DNA of 64,000 nt from Janthinobacterium sp. TND4EL3 (GTDB lineage Bacteria > Pseudomonadota > Gammaproteobacteria > Burkholderiales > Burkholderiaceae_D): NCBI RefSeq assembly GCF_900156175.1, contig NZ_FTMV01000012.1, positions 1 to 64,000 of the forward strand. Direction: 5' to 3'. The notes under the pieces are model-generated. The model had not been told where the DNA came from, made no database searches, and saw only the letters and a list, made by a program, of their open reading frames with translations. Both the position numbers and the translations under genes were made by a program. Of this stretch, positions 56,217 to 64,000 are shown in pieces. Position 1 is the stretch's first letter, and each line of letters begins with the position of its first letter.

Positions 56217-56598
56217 GGTTGGCCTGGACACCCACCCAGCCGCGCTTGATGGTGGTCATCAAGGTAGTCACTTCATCAATCAGAGTCGGGTCGAGCTTGA
56301 TGCCAGCCGTGTACAGGCGCGCCACGCAGTAGTCGTACAGGCGCGCAAGGTTGACCACCACTTCGCCGCCATTGTCGAAATCGAGCGAGCTCGACAGGCC
56401 ATTGATGATTTGCGTGCATTTATCCAGGCTGATGGCTTTTTGTTCGTAGCGCTTGCCCACGATATGCCCGCGCGCGCGCGCCAGTTCTTCCAGCAAGCCG
56501 TCCGTCAGCACCAGTACCAGTTCGACCGGCGTGGCGCGGGCAGTCTGGGCATCCAGGTTGACGGCGTGGTAGTTGCCGTAAGCTTCATTGTTTAACAT
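56209..56598 (-). CDS. fliS: flagellin export chaperone FliS (LafC-type)
   Basis: A 129-residue FliS. Recognisable segments are the YGNYHAVNLDAQTARATPVELVLVLTDGLLEELARARGHI start and SLDKCTQIINGLSSSLDFDNGGEVVVNLARLYDYCVARL in the middle. FliS holds flagellin monomers in the cytoplasm and hands them to export. Its presence implies a cognate flagellin, although none is in the window. It lies 51 bp after fliD and overlaps the FliT-position gene. Confidence 0.93.
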   Translation of the reverse strand: MLNNEAYGNYHAVNLDAQTARATPVELVLVLTDGLLEELARARGHIVGKRYEQKAISLDKCTQIINGLSSSLDFDNGGEVVVNLARLYDYCVARLYTAGIKLDPTLIDEVTTLMTTIKRGWVGVQANHG

Positions 56599-56649
56599 TG
56601 TTGTCTTCTCGCTATGTTAACGTGGGGCGGCGCGGCAGGCGCATCCGCC

Positions 56650-58056
56650 TTAGGATTTGTTGTTGCTGAACATGGCATCGAACATATCGGACGTCTTGCT
56701 CATTTGTTCCTGCATTACTTGCAGGCGTGAAAATTGATCGAGGAAACGTTTGTATGCCGTGTCATATTGGGCCGTGAGGCGTTCACCGCTCTTGAGCAGG
56801 CTTTTCTGCAGCTTGTCCGTGGCCGCCTGGCGCTGCATGATCTGGCCCTTGGTGATATTGCTCCACTGGCCAAGTACCTTGTCCAGACTGCCCAGCACGC
56901 CGGCCGGGGCGGACAGGCTGTTATTGCCGAACAGCTGATCCAGGCCGGTCGGATTGGTGGCTAGCTTGGCCGTCAGCTTGGCCGTATTCAGGCTCATAGA
57001 TCCATCACGCTGAGCGGTGATGCCATACGACACCAGCGAATCGCCACCGATGCTCAGGCGCAGGGCATTGCCCATGCTGCTGCGCAGCGCGTTCAGTCCG
57101 GAATCATGGGCAAAGATGCCCGCAGCGACGTTCTTTTCCGGGTTGCCGGGACTGGCCAGGCCATCGATCAGGGTTTTCAGCTTGTTGTAGGCATCGACGA
57201 ACGCTTGCACGTTGGCGGCGGTGCCGGTGCTGTCCGTGGCGACGGTCAGCAGCACGGGCGCTTCGCTGACCATCATGGCGCGGGTGAAGGTGATTTTCAC
57301 ATCCTGCACGTTGGTGAAGGTATTCGACGCTTGCGTGATAGCAGTGCCGTCCGGTTTGCCGCCCAGCCAGACGGTGGCGTCATTAGCCTTGACGACTTCC
57401 TTGTAATTGGACGAATTCGTGTCCAGCGCGGCCGCCAGATTGGGATCGCCGACGCCGCCGGAGTCCAGCGTGGCGGCGTTGTCCAGGCCGGTGAGATTCG
57501 ACGTCAGCACCAGTTGCGCCGTGCTGTTGATGGTGACGATGGAGGCCGTCACGCGGGAATTGTTCTTGCTGTCGCCATTGATGGCGGCTGCAATTTCCTG
57601 TGGTGTCAGCAAATTGTTGCCATCCTTGTCGGCGGTGGACAGGTCGACATCGAAAGAATCACTGGCGCCGATCTTTACCTTCAGGGTGCTCGTGCCGGCA
57701 ACTGGGGTCTGGGTAGCGGTCAAGCCACCATACGACACCTGGCTGGCCGTGGCGAGTTTTTCCACGAAAAAGCTGTATGAGCCTGGCACGGCCTTGATGC
57801 CTGCCGTAGCCGTGCCATAGCCGGCGGTCGGGAAGGTGGCGGACTGGTTCAATACCGATTTGCTGCTGGTCATGGCCGACATGGCGCTCTGGAAGGTCGA
57901 GATGGCCGACTTCAGGTTGCCCAGCGCCGTGCTGGTGTTATTGGCCAGTGCCGTTTGCGCCGCCAGAGCCGCTTTCTGCCCTGCGACAGCCTTGGTCGCC
58001 AGTTTCTCAGCCGTTGGGATCGGATCGTATTGCGGTGAGGTAATTACGCTTGCCAT
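56650..58056 (-). CDS. fliD: filament cap protein FliD (LafB-type)
   Basis: A 468-residue FliD. Both D0 ends are present (ITSPQYDPIPTAEKLATKAVAGQKAAL; RLTAQYDTAYKRFLDQFSRLQVMQEQMSKTSDMFDAMFSNN). The middle includes flagellin-IN-like VLLTVATDSTG and NTFTNVQDVKITFTRAM. FliD forms the cap that folds flagellin at the filament tip. ATG 58056 follows CAGGAG. It lies 89 bp after fliJ with no flagellin gene between, unlike the usual lafA-lafB pair. Confidence 0.93.
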   Translation of the reverse strand: MASVITSPQYDPIPTAEKLATKAVAGQKAALAAQTALANNTSTALGNLKSAISTFQSAMSAMTSSKSVLNQSATFPTAGYGTATAGIKAVPGSYSFFVEKLATASQVSYGGLTATQTPVAGTSTLKVKIGASDSFDVDLSTADKDGNNLLTPQEIAAAINGDSKNNSRVTASIVTINSTAQLVLTSNLTGLDNAATLDSGGVGDPNLAAALDTNSSNYKEVVKANDATVWLGGKPDGTAITQASNTFTNVQDVKITFTRAMMVSEAPVLLTVATDSTGTAANVQAFVDAYNKLKTLIDGLASPGNPEKNVAAGIFAHDSGLNALRSSMGNALRLSIGGDSLVSYGITAQRDGSMSLNTAKLTAKLATNPTGLDQLFGNNSLSAPAGVLGSLDKVLGQWSNITKGQIMQRQAATDKLQKSLLKSGERLTAQYDTAYKRFLDQFSRLQVMQEQMSKTSDMFDAMFSNNKS

Positions 58057-58145
58057 GCCAGACTCCTGAATAAAGGGATATACCGGTACAAGGCGACCCC
58101 CATTCCCGTTTTGTGAAGTTTTCCTGAAAGAAACTTACACAAACT

Positions 58146-58583
58146 TCATTTTACCTGCCCGCGGAACCAGAATTGGGTCGCCAGCTCATCCTGCCGCTTG
58201 GCGTCAGCCCGATGTTGTTCATTTGCAACATACTTCTGCTTTTGCGTCAGCACCTGGTCCAGCACCTCGCGCTTGGCCCACGCCGTATTCAGGGCGCGCT
58301 GCGACACGGCCATGTTGGCTTCGTGTAAATGCAGGTCGGTACGGTGCTGGTCGGCCATCTGCATGACGGCTTGCTTGAAGTTGCCGCAGTTGACGGACAG
58401 GGCCAGGGGCAGGGCGCCGCTGGGACCGCTGTCCGTGTACAGGCCTGTCAGGCGTTCCAGGTTTTTCTGGTAGCGCTCGCGCACGGCCGTCTGCGCCGCC
58501 ATTTCGCTTTGCAGGCGTTCCACTTCGGTGCTGCGCAGGCCGACCAGGGTGGTCAGGTTGCGGATGGTATGGGCGTCGCTCAC
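58146..58583 (-). CDS. fliJ: FliJ-type export coupling protein
   Basis: A 145-residue coiled-coil protein. It starts at GTG 58583, preceded by AGGAG. The LRSTEVERLQSEMAAQTAVRERYQKNLERL and EVLDQVLTQKQKYVANEQHRADAKRQDELATQFWFRG segments match FliJ length and pattern. FliJ links the FliI ATPase ring to the export gate. It sits 8 bp after fliI, the normal fliI-fliJ order. The call depends on position plus coiled-coil character. Confidence 0.88.
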   Translation of the reverse strand: MSDAHTIRNLTTLVGLRSTEVERLQSEMAAQTAVRERYQKNLERLTGLYTDSGPSGALPLALSVNCGNFKQAVMQMADQHRTDLHLHEANMAVSQRALNTAWAKREVLDQVLTQKQKYVANEQHRADAKRQDELATQFWFRGQVK

Positions 58584-58591
58584 GTATGCTC

Positions 58592-59902
58592 CTAGGCCAT
58601 GATCTGTTCAAGTTGCGCGATGCACGGCCCCATCGGGGCCTCTTCCTTGGTGCCCTGGCACAGGAACGCTTCGATGGGTCCGTGCAGTTGCACGGCGCGG
58701 TCGGTGATGGGGTCGGCGCCGGGCACGTAGGCGCCCAGCGGAATCAGGTCGCGCACGCGCGCGTGGCGCGCCATCGATGCCTTCAGCGCGCGCGCGGCCT
58801 GCATGTGCTCGGGCGTGATCACCTGCGCCATGCAGCGGCTGATCGAGGCGGCGATGTCGATGGCGGGGTAGTGGCCCCGTTCGGCCAGTTCGCGCGTGAG
58901 CACGATGTGGCCGTCGAGAATCGCGCGCGCCGTGTCGACCACCGGGTCCTGCTGGTCGTCGCCTTCGGCCAGCACCGTGTAGATGGCGCTCATGCTGCCG
59001 TCCATGTGGGCGCCATTGCCGGCGCTTTCCACCAGTTGCGGCAGGTTCGAGAAGACGGACGGCGGATAGCCGCGCGTGGCCGGCGGTTCGCCCAGGGCCA
59101 GCGCCACTTCGCGCAAGGCCATCGCATAGCGCGTGAGCGAATCGACCAGCAGCAGCACGTGCTTGCCCTGGTCGCGGAAATGCGCGGCGATGGAATGGCA
59201 CAGTTCGGTGGCCATGATGCGCATCAAGGGCGACTCGTCGGCCGGCGCAATCACCAGCACGGCCTTTTTCAAGCCTTCGGCACCGAGCGACTTTTCCACG
59301 AACTCGCGCACTTCGCGGCCCCGTTCGCCGATCAGGCCGACGACGACGACATCGGCCACCGTCTGGCGCGTGATCAGGCCCAGCAGCACGCTCTTGCCGA
59401 CGCCGGAACCAGCCATCAGGCCCACGCGCTGGCCCTTGCCCAGGGTCAACATGCTGTTGATGGCCCGCACGCCCACGTCCAGCGGCTCGATGACCGGTTG
59501 TTTTTTCAGGGGGTTGATTTTTGGCGGCGTGACTTCCAGGGTATGTTCGCCGCCGAGGCGGCCCAGGTCGTCGATCGGTTCGCCCAGGCCATTGACCATA
59601 CGGCCCAGCCACGACGGGCCGATCTGCAGGCTGGCCTTGTCGGGCAGGGGCAGCACGCGCGCGCCCGTGGTCAGTCCCGTCGCCTTCTTGAATGGCATTA
59701 AATACGACAGTTTTTCGCGAAAGCCGACGACTTGCGCGTCGAGCCACTCGCCGCTGACAGTTTCAATTTGACAACGCTGGCCCGTGTGCAGGCGGCAGCC
59801 GGCGCTTTCCAGCAGCAGGCCGGAAGCGCCGACCAGGCGGCCCGTCGGGGTCGCGACCGGGATATCGCCGATCTCGAAACTGCGCAGCGTGTCGGCGATC
59901 AT
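58592..59902 (-). CDS. fliI: flagellar type III export ATPase FliI
   Basis: A 436-residue F1-like ATPase. Walker A is GLMAGSGVGKSVLLG; Walker B is VLLLVDSLTRYAMALREVALALGEPPATRGYPPSVF. The QLHGP segment near the C-terminus and the overall length fit FliI. It powers substrate unloading at the flagellar export gate in the cytoplasm. ATG 59902 overlaps the fliH stop by 4 bp (ATGA). It is complete and looks active. Confidence 0.97.
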   Translation of the reverse strand: MIADTLRSFEIGDIPVATPTGRLVGASGLLLESAGCRLHTGQRCQIETVSGEWLDAQVVGFREKLSYLMPFKKATGLTTGARVLPLPDKASLQIGPSWLGRMVNGLGEPIDDLGRLGGEHTLEVTPPKINPLKKQPVIEPLDVGVRAINSMLTLGKGQRVGLMAGSGVGKSVLLGLITRQTVADVVVVGLIGERGREVREFVEKSLGAEGLKKAVLVIAPADESPLMRIMATELCHSIAAHFRDQGKHVLLLVDSLTRYAMALREVALALGEPPATRGYPPSVFSNLPQLVESAGNGAHMDGSMSAIYTVLAEGDDQQDPVVDTARAILDGHIVLTRELAERGHYPAIDIAASISRCMAQVITPEHMQAARALKASMARHARVRDLIPLGAYVPGADPITDRAVQLHGPIEAFLCQGTKEEAPMGPCIAQLEQIMA

Positions 59903-60588
59903 GCAGGCGCGCCCTGGTCAGCGTGTTCGGCGGCCAGCGCCAGGTGGCTGCTGACCTGCTCCATGCAGGCCGACAGGCGCTGATGGCAACCGGCATCGAC
60001 TTCATTGTCGCCCGCCTTGATGCGGCATTCTCCCGCGTCGAGGCGCGCATCGGCGATCAGGTTCCAGCGCTTGGCGCGCTTCGGATCGAGTTCGCTGATG
60101 CGTTTGAGTTCTTCCGGGTTGAGGAAGACGTCGATTTCCTCGCGCGTGGGCGGCATCGAGGCCAGGGTCTCGTCGACCAGGGCCAGCAATTGCACCGGCT
60201 GCAAGGCCAGTTCCGCGCGGATCACCTGGCGCGCCACCTTGGCCACCAGGTCGACCACTTCCTTGCGCTGCGCTTCGCGGTAATCGGCGCGCACCTTCTT
60301 CAGGTCGCGCAAGATGGCGTCGACGGGACGGGCCAGGCGGTCCAGCGCCACCAGGGTTTCATTGCGGCCTTCTTCGCGGCCCTGCGCCATGCCGTCGCTG
60401 CGGCCGGCGTCGTAGCCGTCCTGCTGGCCCTGCACCAGGCCCACTTCGTAGCCGTCGCGCTGGCCCTGCTCGAAGCCTTCCGAGACGGACGCCTGCCACT
60501 GGCCGTCCGTATCCTCGCTGGCGGCGCGCTGGCCGGCGGCGATGAATTGCGACAGGGGCGGGAAGCGATACGAGCGAAAGTGCTTCAT
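59899..60588 (-). CDS. fliH: flagellar export stator protein FliH
   Basis: A 229-residue FliH. A proline-containing start (HFRSYRFPPLSQFI) leads into the glycine-heavy GxxxG-type repeat region (FEQGQRDGYEVGLVQGQQDGYDAGRSDGMAQGREEGRNE). The FliI-binding C-terminal domain follows (VDLVAKVARQVIRAELALQPVQLLALVDETLASMP). It regulates FliI. The frame is open far upstream, but ATG 60588 overlaps the fliG stop by 4 bp (ATGA), the normal coupled start. Confidence 0.95.
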   Translation of the reverse strand: MKHFRSYRFPPLSQFIAAGQRAASEDTDGQWQASVSEGFEQGQRDGYEVGLVQGQQDGYDAGRSDGMAQGREEGRNETLVALDRLARPVDAILRDLKKVRADYREAQRKEVVDLVAKVARQVIRAELALQPVQLLALVDETLASMPPTREEIDVFLNPEELKRISELDPKRAKRWNLIADARLDAGECRIKAGDNEVDAGCHQRLSACMEQVSSHLALAAEHADQGAPA

Positions 60589-61625
60589 TCGATCACCGCT
60601 TCGGCAAACAGCTGCACTTCGATCTCGCCAGCGTCGGCGAGGCCCTTGACGGTGGCCATGATTTCCTGGCGCGTCTGTTCGATGCGCGACAGCGGCACGG
60701 GGCCGGAACGGCGCATCATGTCCTCGAAGCTTTGCGCCTGGCGGCGCGGCATGGTTTTCAGCACGGCCTCGCGGATCGACGGTTCCGCACCCTTGAGCGC
60801 GATGGCCCACTGTTCCATCGGCACGTCTTCCAGGATGCGCGTGAGCGTGACATCGCTCTGCGTGGCCAGGATCAGGAAGTCGTACATGCTCAGTTCGATT
60901 TCCGACACCACGTCCGGATCGTGCGCGCGCAGCAGCTCGACCAGCGCGGCGCGGTTGCCCGGCATGCGGTTGAGGATCTCGGCCGCCTGGCGGATGCCTT
61001 CCACGCTGGTGCTTTGCGTGTCGAGCGTGCCCAGGCAGCGGCCCACCAGCTCGTCGAGCTCGACCAGCAGGTCGCGGTCGATCTCGTCCAGGCGCGCCAG
61101 GTTCAGCAGCACCAGGTCGCGGCCGTCGACGGGCAGGGCGTCGAGGATCTGGCCGGCCAGCGCGGGCGGCAAGAAGGCCAGGAAAACGGCCTGCATCTGC
61201 ACGTGTTCGTTGACGATGTATTCGGCCAGCCATTTTGGCGAAGCCCACTGCAGGCGCGCCATCTTGGGGCGGATGGCGTCGCCGTAGATGTTGTTCAATA
61301 CACTGTTGGCGATATCGCTGCCTAGCGCCATGTCCAGCGAGCGCTTCAGGTAGCTGCGCGAGGCGCCGTGCACGCCGCTTTGCTGGCGGTAGTCGTCGAA
61401 GAAGGTCTGCATGGCCGTTTTCACGGCTTCGACCTTGATGCCGCTCATGCGCGACATCACTTGCGTGACTTCGAGCAATTCTTCGCGCGACAGGCAGCGC
61501 AGCACGTTGGCGGCCTGTTCTTCTCCCATGCTCAGCAGCACGATGGCGGCCTGTTCCACGGGGTTCAGGCTGACGTTCTCGACTTCTGCATCGTCAGGGA
61601 AATTATTGTTGTTGAGTTCGGCCAT
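60585..61625 (-). CDS. fliG: flagellar motor switch protein FliG
   Basis: A 346-residue switch protein. It starts at ATG 61625, overlapping fliF by 23 bp. The SLNPVEQAAIVLLSMGEEQAANVLRCLSREELLEVTQVMSRM N-domain and the middle EHVQMQAVFLAFLPPALAGQILDALPV are typical. The C-terminal torque domain carries RILEDVPMEQWAIALKGAEPSIREAVLKTMPRRQAQSFEDMM. It transmits stator torque to FliM/FliN. FliM and FliN are not in the window. Confidence 0.96.
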   Translation of the reverse strand: MAELNNNNFPDDAEVENVSLNPVEQAAIVLLSMGEEQAANVLRCLSREELLEVTQVMSRMSGIKVEAVKTAMQTFFDDYRQQSGVHGASRSYLKRSLDMALGSDIANSVLNNIYGDAIRPKMARLQWASPKWLAEYIVNEHVQMQAVFLAFLPPALAGQILDALPVDGRDLVLLNLARLDEIDRDLLVELDELVGRCLGTLDTQSTSVEGIRQAAEILNRMPGNRAALVELLRAHDPDVVSEIELSMYDFLILATQSDVTLTRILEDVPMEQWAIALKGAEPSIREAVLKTMPRRQAQSFEDMMRRSGPVPLSRIEQTRQEIMATVKGLADAGEIEVQLFAEAVIE

Positions 61626-63345
61626 TTTTCTGCATCCATTGTTTGACGACTTCGGCGACACGCTCGGGTTCTTTTTCTGCCAGCACTTTCAGGTGGTCGA
61701 CCATCACGTCGACTGCCGAGCCGGGCGGCGGCAAGTCATAGTTTTCCAGCAGCGGCACGACCGGCATGCTGTTGCCGGCGGCGGCCTCGCCTTCGAGTGC
61801 CAGCGGGCTGCCGCTCACGCCCAGCGCCGGAGTGCTGGCAACGGCCGCGCCATTTGCGCCGGCGCCGGCGGCGGCGACGCTGCCGCCCAGCGCCAGGGCG
61901 GGGTCGAGCTGTTTCAGCGCCGGCGGCGCCAGGCGCGTGGTCAGCAGGCGCAGCAGCGGACGCAGGATCAGGAAGTAGCCGAGCACGGCGCCGAGCGCAT
62001 ACAGCAGCCAGCTGCTGAAATCGACGACGGTATCGCGCTCTTCCCACCATTGCGCCACAGGCGGTTTGGCAGGGAAGGCGAGTGCCGTCAGGCTCAGGCT
62101 GTCGCCGCGCTGGGTGTTGATGCCCAGGCCGCTGCGCAGCATTTTTTCAATATTTCCCAGTTCAGCGGGCGTCCAGCCCGTTTTGGGATCCGGTGCGGCG
62201 GCGCTGTTGAGGACAACGGCGACGCTGAGTTTTTCCAGGCGGCCACGGCTGCGCTTGATCTGCGTGATGCTGCGGTCGTAGGCATACTGGCGCGTGGTGG
62301 CGTTCTTGCGCGCCGTGCCGTCATCGGCCGGCTTCGGTGCGCCATCGGCTGGCGCGTTGCCGGCCGCATCGGCGGGGGCGGGCACGGCCGCTGCGGGCGG
62401 GCGGTTCGACAGGCTGCCCGGCACGCCGGCCACGGTGCGGTTGCGTTCCTGCTCTTCGCGCATCGCCTCGCTCGTCACTTTCGGGGCTTCGCCGTATTTT
62501 TCCAGCGTTTCGTCCACGCGGTCGTTATTCACGGCGGCCGTCACGCTGAGCTTGAAGTTGTCTTCGCCGATGACGGGACCGAGCAGGCCCGTGACGTTGC
62601 GGCGAATTTCATCCTGGAAACGTTTCGCGCCTTCATTGCCGGCAGCCGAGGCGTCGAAGCCGTCGGCCAGGTCGATGTGCGAGGACAGCAGGTTGCCTCC
62701 CTGGTCGACCAGGCTCACGCGCGTGGGCGCCAGGCTGGCCACGCTGCCGGCCACCATGTTGATGACGGCGGCGATCTGTTCCGGCGCCAGGGTGCGGCCC
62801 GGTTTCAGCGCCACCACCACGGAGGCGGACGATTTGTCGCCGTCGCTGGCGACAAACGATGTTGATTTTGCAATTGACAGATGGACGCGCGCCGAGGCGA
62901 TCGCGTCCATCGTCATGATGCTTTGCGCCAGCTCGCCTTCCAGGCCGCGGCGGAAACGCACGTCCTGCACGAATTGCGACACGCCCAGCGGGTCATTCTT
63001 GTCCATCAATTCCAGGCCGGCCGGCAACTGGGCCGTCACCCCCTTCGACGCGAGCAGCATGCGCACCTTGCCCAGCATGGCGTCGGGCACCAGCACCTGG
63101 CCGCTGTCCGGATGCAAACGGTAGGGGATGTGCTCGGCGTCCAGCGTCGCCATCATGTCCGTCACGGCCACTTTTTCGCGCGCGCCAAAGACCGGCTTGT
63201 AGTTGGCCTGGTCGCGCCAGGCATACATGGTCACCATGGCGGTGATGCCGATGGCCAGCACGACGATGGGAACCAGGTTTTTCAGCAGCGCGGGCGGGAT
63301 GGCGGGCTGGGCGCCGAGGCGCCAGCGCGCAAATGCGGACTTCAT
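61603..63345 (-). CDS. fliF: flagellar MS-ring protein FliF
   Basis: A 580-residue MS-ring protein. A first membrane helix (LVPIVVLAIGITAMVTMYAW) is followed by ring-building domains (KVRMLLASKGVTAQLPAGLELMDKNDPLGVSQFVQDVRFRRGLEGELAQSI). The second helix (SWLLYALGAVLGYFLILRPLLRLL) precedes the FliG-binding tail (VMVDHLKVLAEKEPERVAEVVKQWM). A long Ala/Pro spacer lies before the second helix. I use ATG 63345; GTG 63357 is possible, and neither has a strong ribosome site. It is the platform on which the basal body is built. Confidence 0.96.
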   Translation of the reverse strand: MKSAFARWRLGAQPAIPPALLKNLVPIVVLAIGITAMVTMYAWRDQANYKPVFGAREKVAVTDMMATLDAEHIPYRLHPDSGQVLVPDAMLGKVRMLLASKGVTAQLPAGLELMDKNDPLGVSQFVQDVRFRRGLEGELAQSIMTMDAIASARVHLSIAKSTSFVASDGDKSSASVVVALKPGRTLAPEQIAAVINMVAGSVASLAPTRVSLVDQGGNLLSSHIDLADGFDASAAGNEGAKRFQDEIRRNVTGLLGPVIGEDNFKLSVTAAVNNDRVDETLEKYGEAPKVTSEAMREEQERNRTVAGVPGSLSNRPPAAAVPAPADAAGNAPADGAPKPADDGTARKNATTRQYAYDRSITQIKRSRGRLEKLSVAVVLNSAAAPDPKTGWTPAELGNIEKMLRSGLGINTQRGDSLSLTALAFPAKPPVAQWWEERDTVVDFSSWLLYALGAVLGYFLILRPLLRLLTTRLAPPALKQLDPALALGGSVAAAGAGANGAAVASTPALGVSGSPLALEGEAAAGNSMPVVPLLENYDLPPPGSAVDVMVDHLKVLAEKEPERVAEVVKQWMQKNGRTQQQ

Positions 63346-63405
63346 GGGGGTAATCACTTGGGGTAACTTTCGCTGGGAGGCTGGGCGTGGATCAGGACGT
63401 GAAGA

Positions 63406-63744
63406 TTACAGAGGCAGTTTGATGAGTTCATCGACGGCGCCCATGACCTTGTTGCGCACCTGCATCAACATGGAGAAGGACAGGCTCGCTTCCTGGCTGG
63501 CCAGCATGGCGCCGACCAGGTCATCGCTCTTGCCGCTGTCGACGTCGCTCATTTTTTGCGCGGCCAGGCGGTCTTCGCCGTTGACCTTGCTGACGGCGTC
63601 TTTCATGCTTTGCGCGAAGGAGAAGCCGGATTGTTCCGGCGCACCGAACTGGGCGGCCGGCGCGATGCTGGCGCCTAGGGCGCGCGCGTCGTTGCTCAGT
63701 GCTGCCAGATCGGCCTTGATCAAACCTGCGAGTTCATTGCTCAT
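63406..63744 (-). CDS. fliE: MS ring-rod adaptor FliE
   Basis: A 112-residue FliE starting at ATG 63744 with GAGGG upstream. The first helix is ELAGLIKADLAALSNDARAL, and the conserved C-terminal half is VGAMLASQEASLSFSMLMQVRNKVMGAVDELIKLPL. It joins the MS ring to FlgB of the rod and is one of the first exported subunits. It is the first gene of the leftward flagellar transcript in the window, 60 bp before fliF. The region upstream holds unusual inverted repeats. Confidence 0.95.
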   Translation of the reverse strand: MSNELAGLIKADLAALSNDARALGASIAPAAQFGAPEQSGFSFAQSMKDAVSKVNGEDRLAAQKMSDVDSGKSDDLVGAMLASQEASLSFSMLMQVRNKVMGAVDELIKLPL

Positions 63745-63799
63745 CTTGCCCTCTACTTTCAATATGCGGTGACGTATCAATCAGAAATACTGGTGTTGC

Positions 63800-63819
63800 C
63801 ATGCCGGCGCAACGGCATG
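63800..63819. repeat. 7-bp inverted repeat upstream of fliE
   Basis: CATGCCG (63800-63806) and CGGCATG (63813-63819) are exact reverse complements around GCGCAA. They lie 56-75 bp before the fliE start. On the minus strand they include TGGCATGCCGTTGC, which resembles a sigma-54 promoter but with one base too few between the GG and GC elements. It may be a regulator site. Confidence 0.45.
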
Positions 63820-63860
63820 CCACGCCGTGCCGCCCCGGCCCGATTCCCTGGGCCCATCAG

Positions 63861-63980
63861 TTTTATCAGTTGCCACACCATCCGCTGCAAGCAGATTCAA
63901 ACAAATCCAGCAAACCCACGCATTGACTCACATGGCCATGACATGCAACAAACAACTGATAAAAGTTTACAGGTGGCAAC
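63861..63980. promoter_or_regulatory. composite inverted repeats in the fliE upstream region
   Basis: TTTTATCAGTTG (63861-63872) recurs inverted as CAACTGATAAAA (63953-63964), a perfect 12-bp pair 80 bp apart. GTTGCCAC (63869-63876) recurs inverted as GTGGCAAC (63973-63980). The two modules adjoin on the left but are separated by 8 bp on the right. A CATGGCCATG palindrome (63931-63940) lies between. No gene is seen in 63745-64000. The block probably holds binding sites for the regulator of the flagellar locus. Confidence 0.5.
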
Positions 63981-64000
63981 AAGAGGGACTTGAATTGCCA

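Noticed and set aside
58057-58145. A flagellin (lafA) gene between fliJ and fliD
   Set aside because: Only 89 bp is available and no flagellin-like frame exists in the window.
59899-61248. FliH as a 449-residue protein from the full open frame
   Set aside because: The extra N-terminal half is the antisense-like frame inside fliG with Arg/Pro-rich composition; ATG 60588 overlaps the fliG stop and gives a normal FliH.
63807-63820. Possible sigma-54 promoter (TGGCATGCCGTTGC on the minus strand) for fliE
   Set aside because: The GG-GC spacing is 9 rather than the strict 10 bases, and the sequence is part of a symmetric inverted repeat. A similar near-match before flgB (TGGGATTTTACCTCTGC, minus strand near 49275) has spacing 11.
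63769-63993. Short plus-strand frame upstream of fliE
   Set aside because: No ribosome-binding site, no recognisable product, and it spans the inverted-repeat control region.

Overview
The window is GC-rich chromosomal DNA of a Gram-negative, motile betaproteobacterium. The likeliest family is Oxalobacteraceae (Janthinobacterium/Massilia/Duganella relatives). That rests on codon use, a DUF3460 protein typical of betaproteobacteria, LPS/glycan-type glycosyltransferases, RecBCD and flagellar genes; no rRNA or marker gene is present to fix the genus. No tRNA, rRNA, CRISPR array, insertion sequence or phage gene was seen.

Left part (1-30 kb, mixed strands). The end of an inositol-catabolism cluster (iolB partial, iolA) is followed by a nitrate-sensing regulatory pair (nasT, nasS) and a siroheme-synthesis methyltransferase (cobA/SUMT). 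The nas genes carry strong RNA-structure candidates before nasT and between nasT and nasS. Next come a secreted cyclase-family hydrolase with a divergent LysR regulator, a large CHASE/PAS hybrid sensor kinase, and recC-recB-recD as overlapping genes. Then follow a DsbA-type oxidoreductase, a chemoreceptor, a LysR/EamA-transporter divergent pair, a PBP7-type endopeptidase, a LytS/LytT-type two-component system, a molbindin, a sulfate-binding protein and a GNAT acetyltransferase.

Middle part (30-39 kb). This holds a class II glutamine amidotransferase, a catalytically degenerate EAL-like protein, a DUF882/M15-type murein peptidase, DUF3460, a third LysR regulator overlapping tail-to-tail with a PACE-family efflux protein, an unknown protein, a DUF5672 protein, a PAS-GGDEF-EAL protein and a GT9 heptosyltransferase-like enzyme.

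Right part (39.3-63.8 kb). This is one nearly continuous flagellar locus, almost all on the minus strand: fliEFGHIJ, fliD, fliS, a fliT-position gene, fliK, fliL, fliA, motA, motB, flgM, flgN, a stand-alone glucosaminidase, then flgBCDEFGHIJKL and an unknown flagellar protein, with flgA alone on the plus strand. The laf-type block (D,S,T-like,K,L,A,motA,motB) sitting directly next to fliEFGHIJ and flgNM/flgA-L matches the lateral (Flag-2/Laf) flagellar gene order rather than the primary polar/peritrichous order. It has its own sigma-28, anti-sigma and stator. No flagellin gene is present, and the export-gate/C-ring genes (fliMNOPQR, flhAB) and any lafK-type master regulator must lie outside, probably beyond the right edge. 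FlgJ is split into a rod-cap gene and a separate hydrolase gene, and an uncharacterised protein following flgL occupies the place of LafW. A repeat-rich leader upstream of fliE is the likely control region of the locus.
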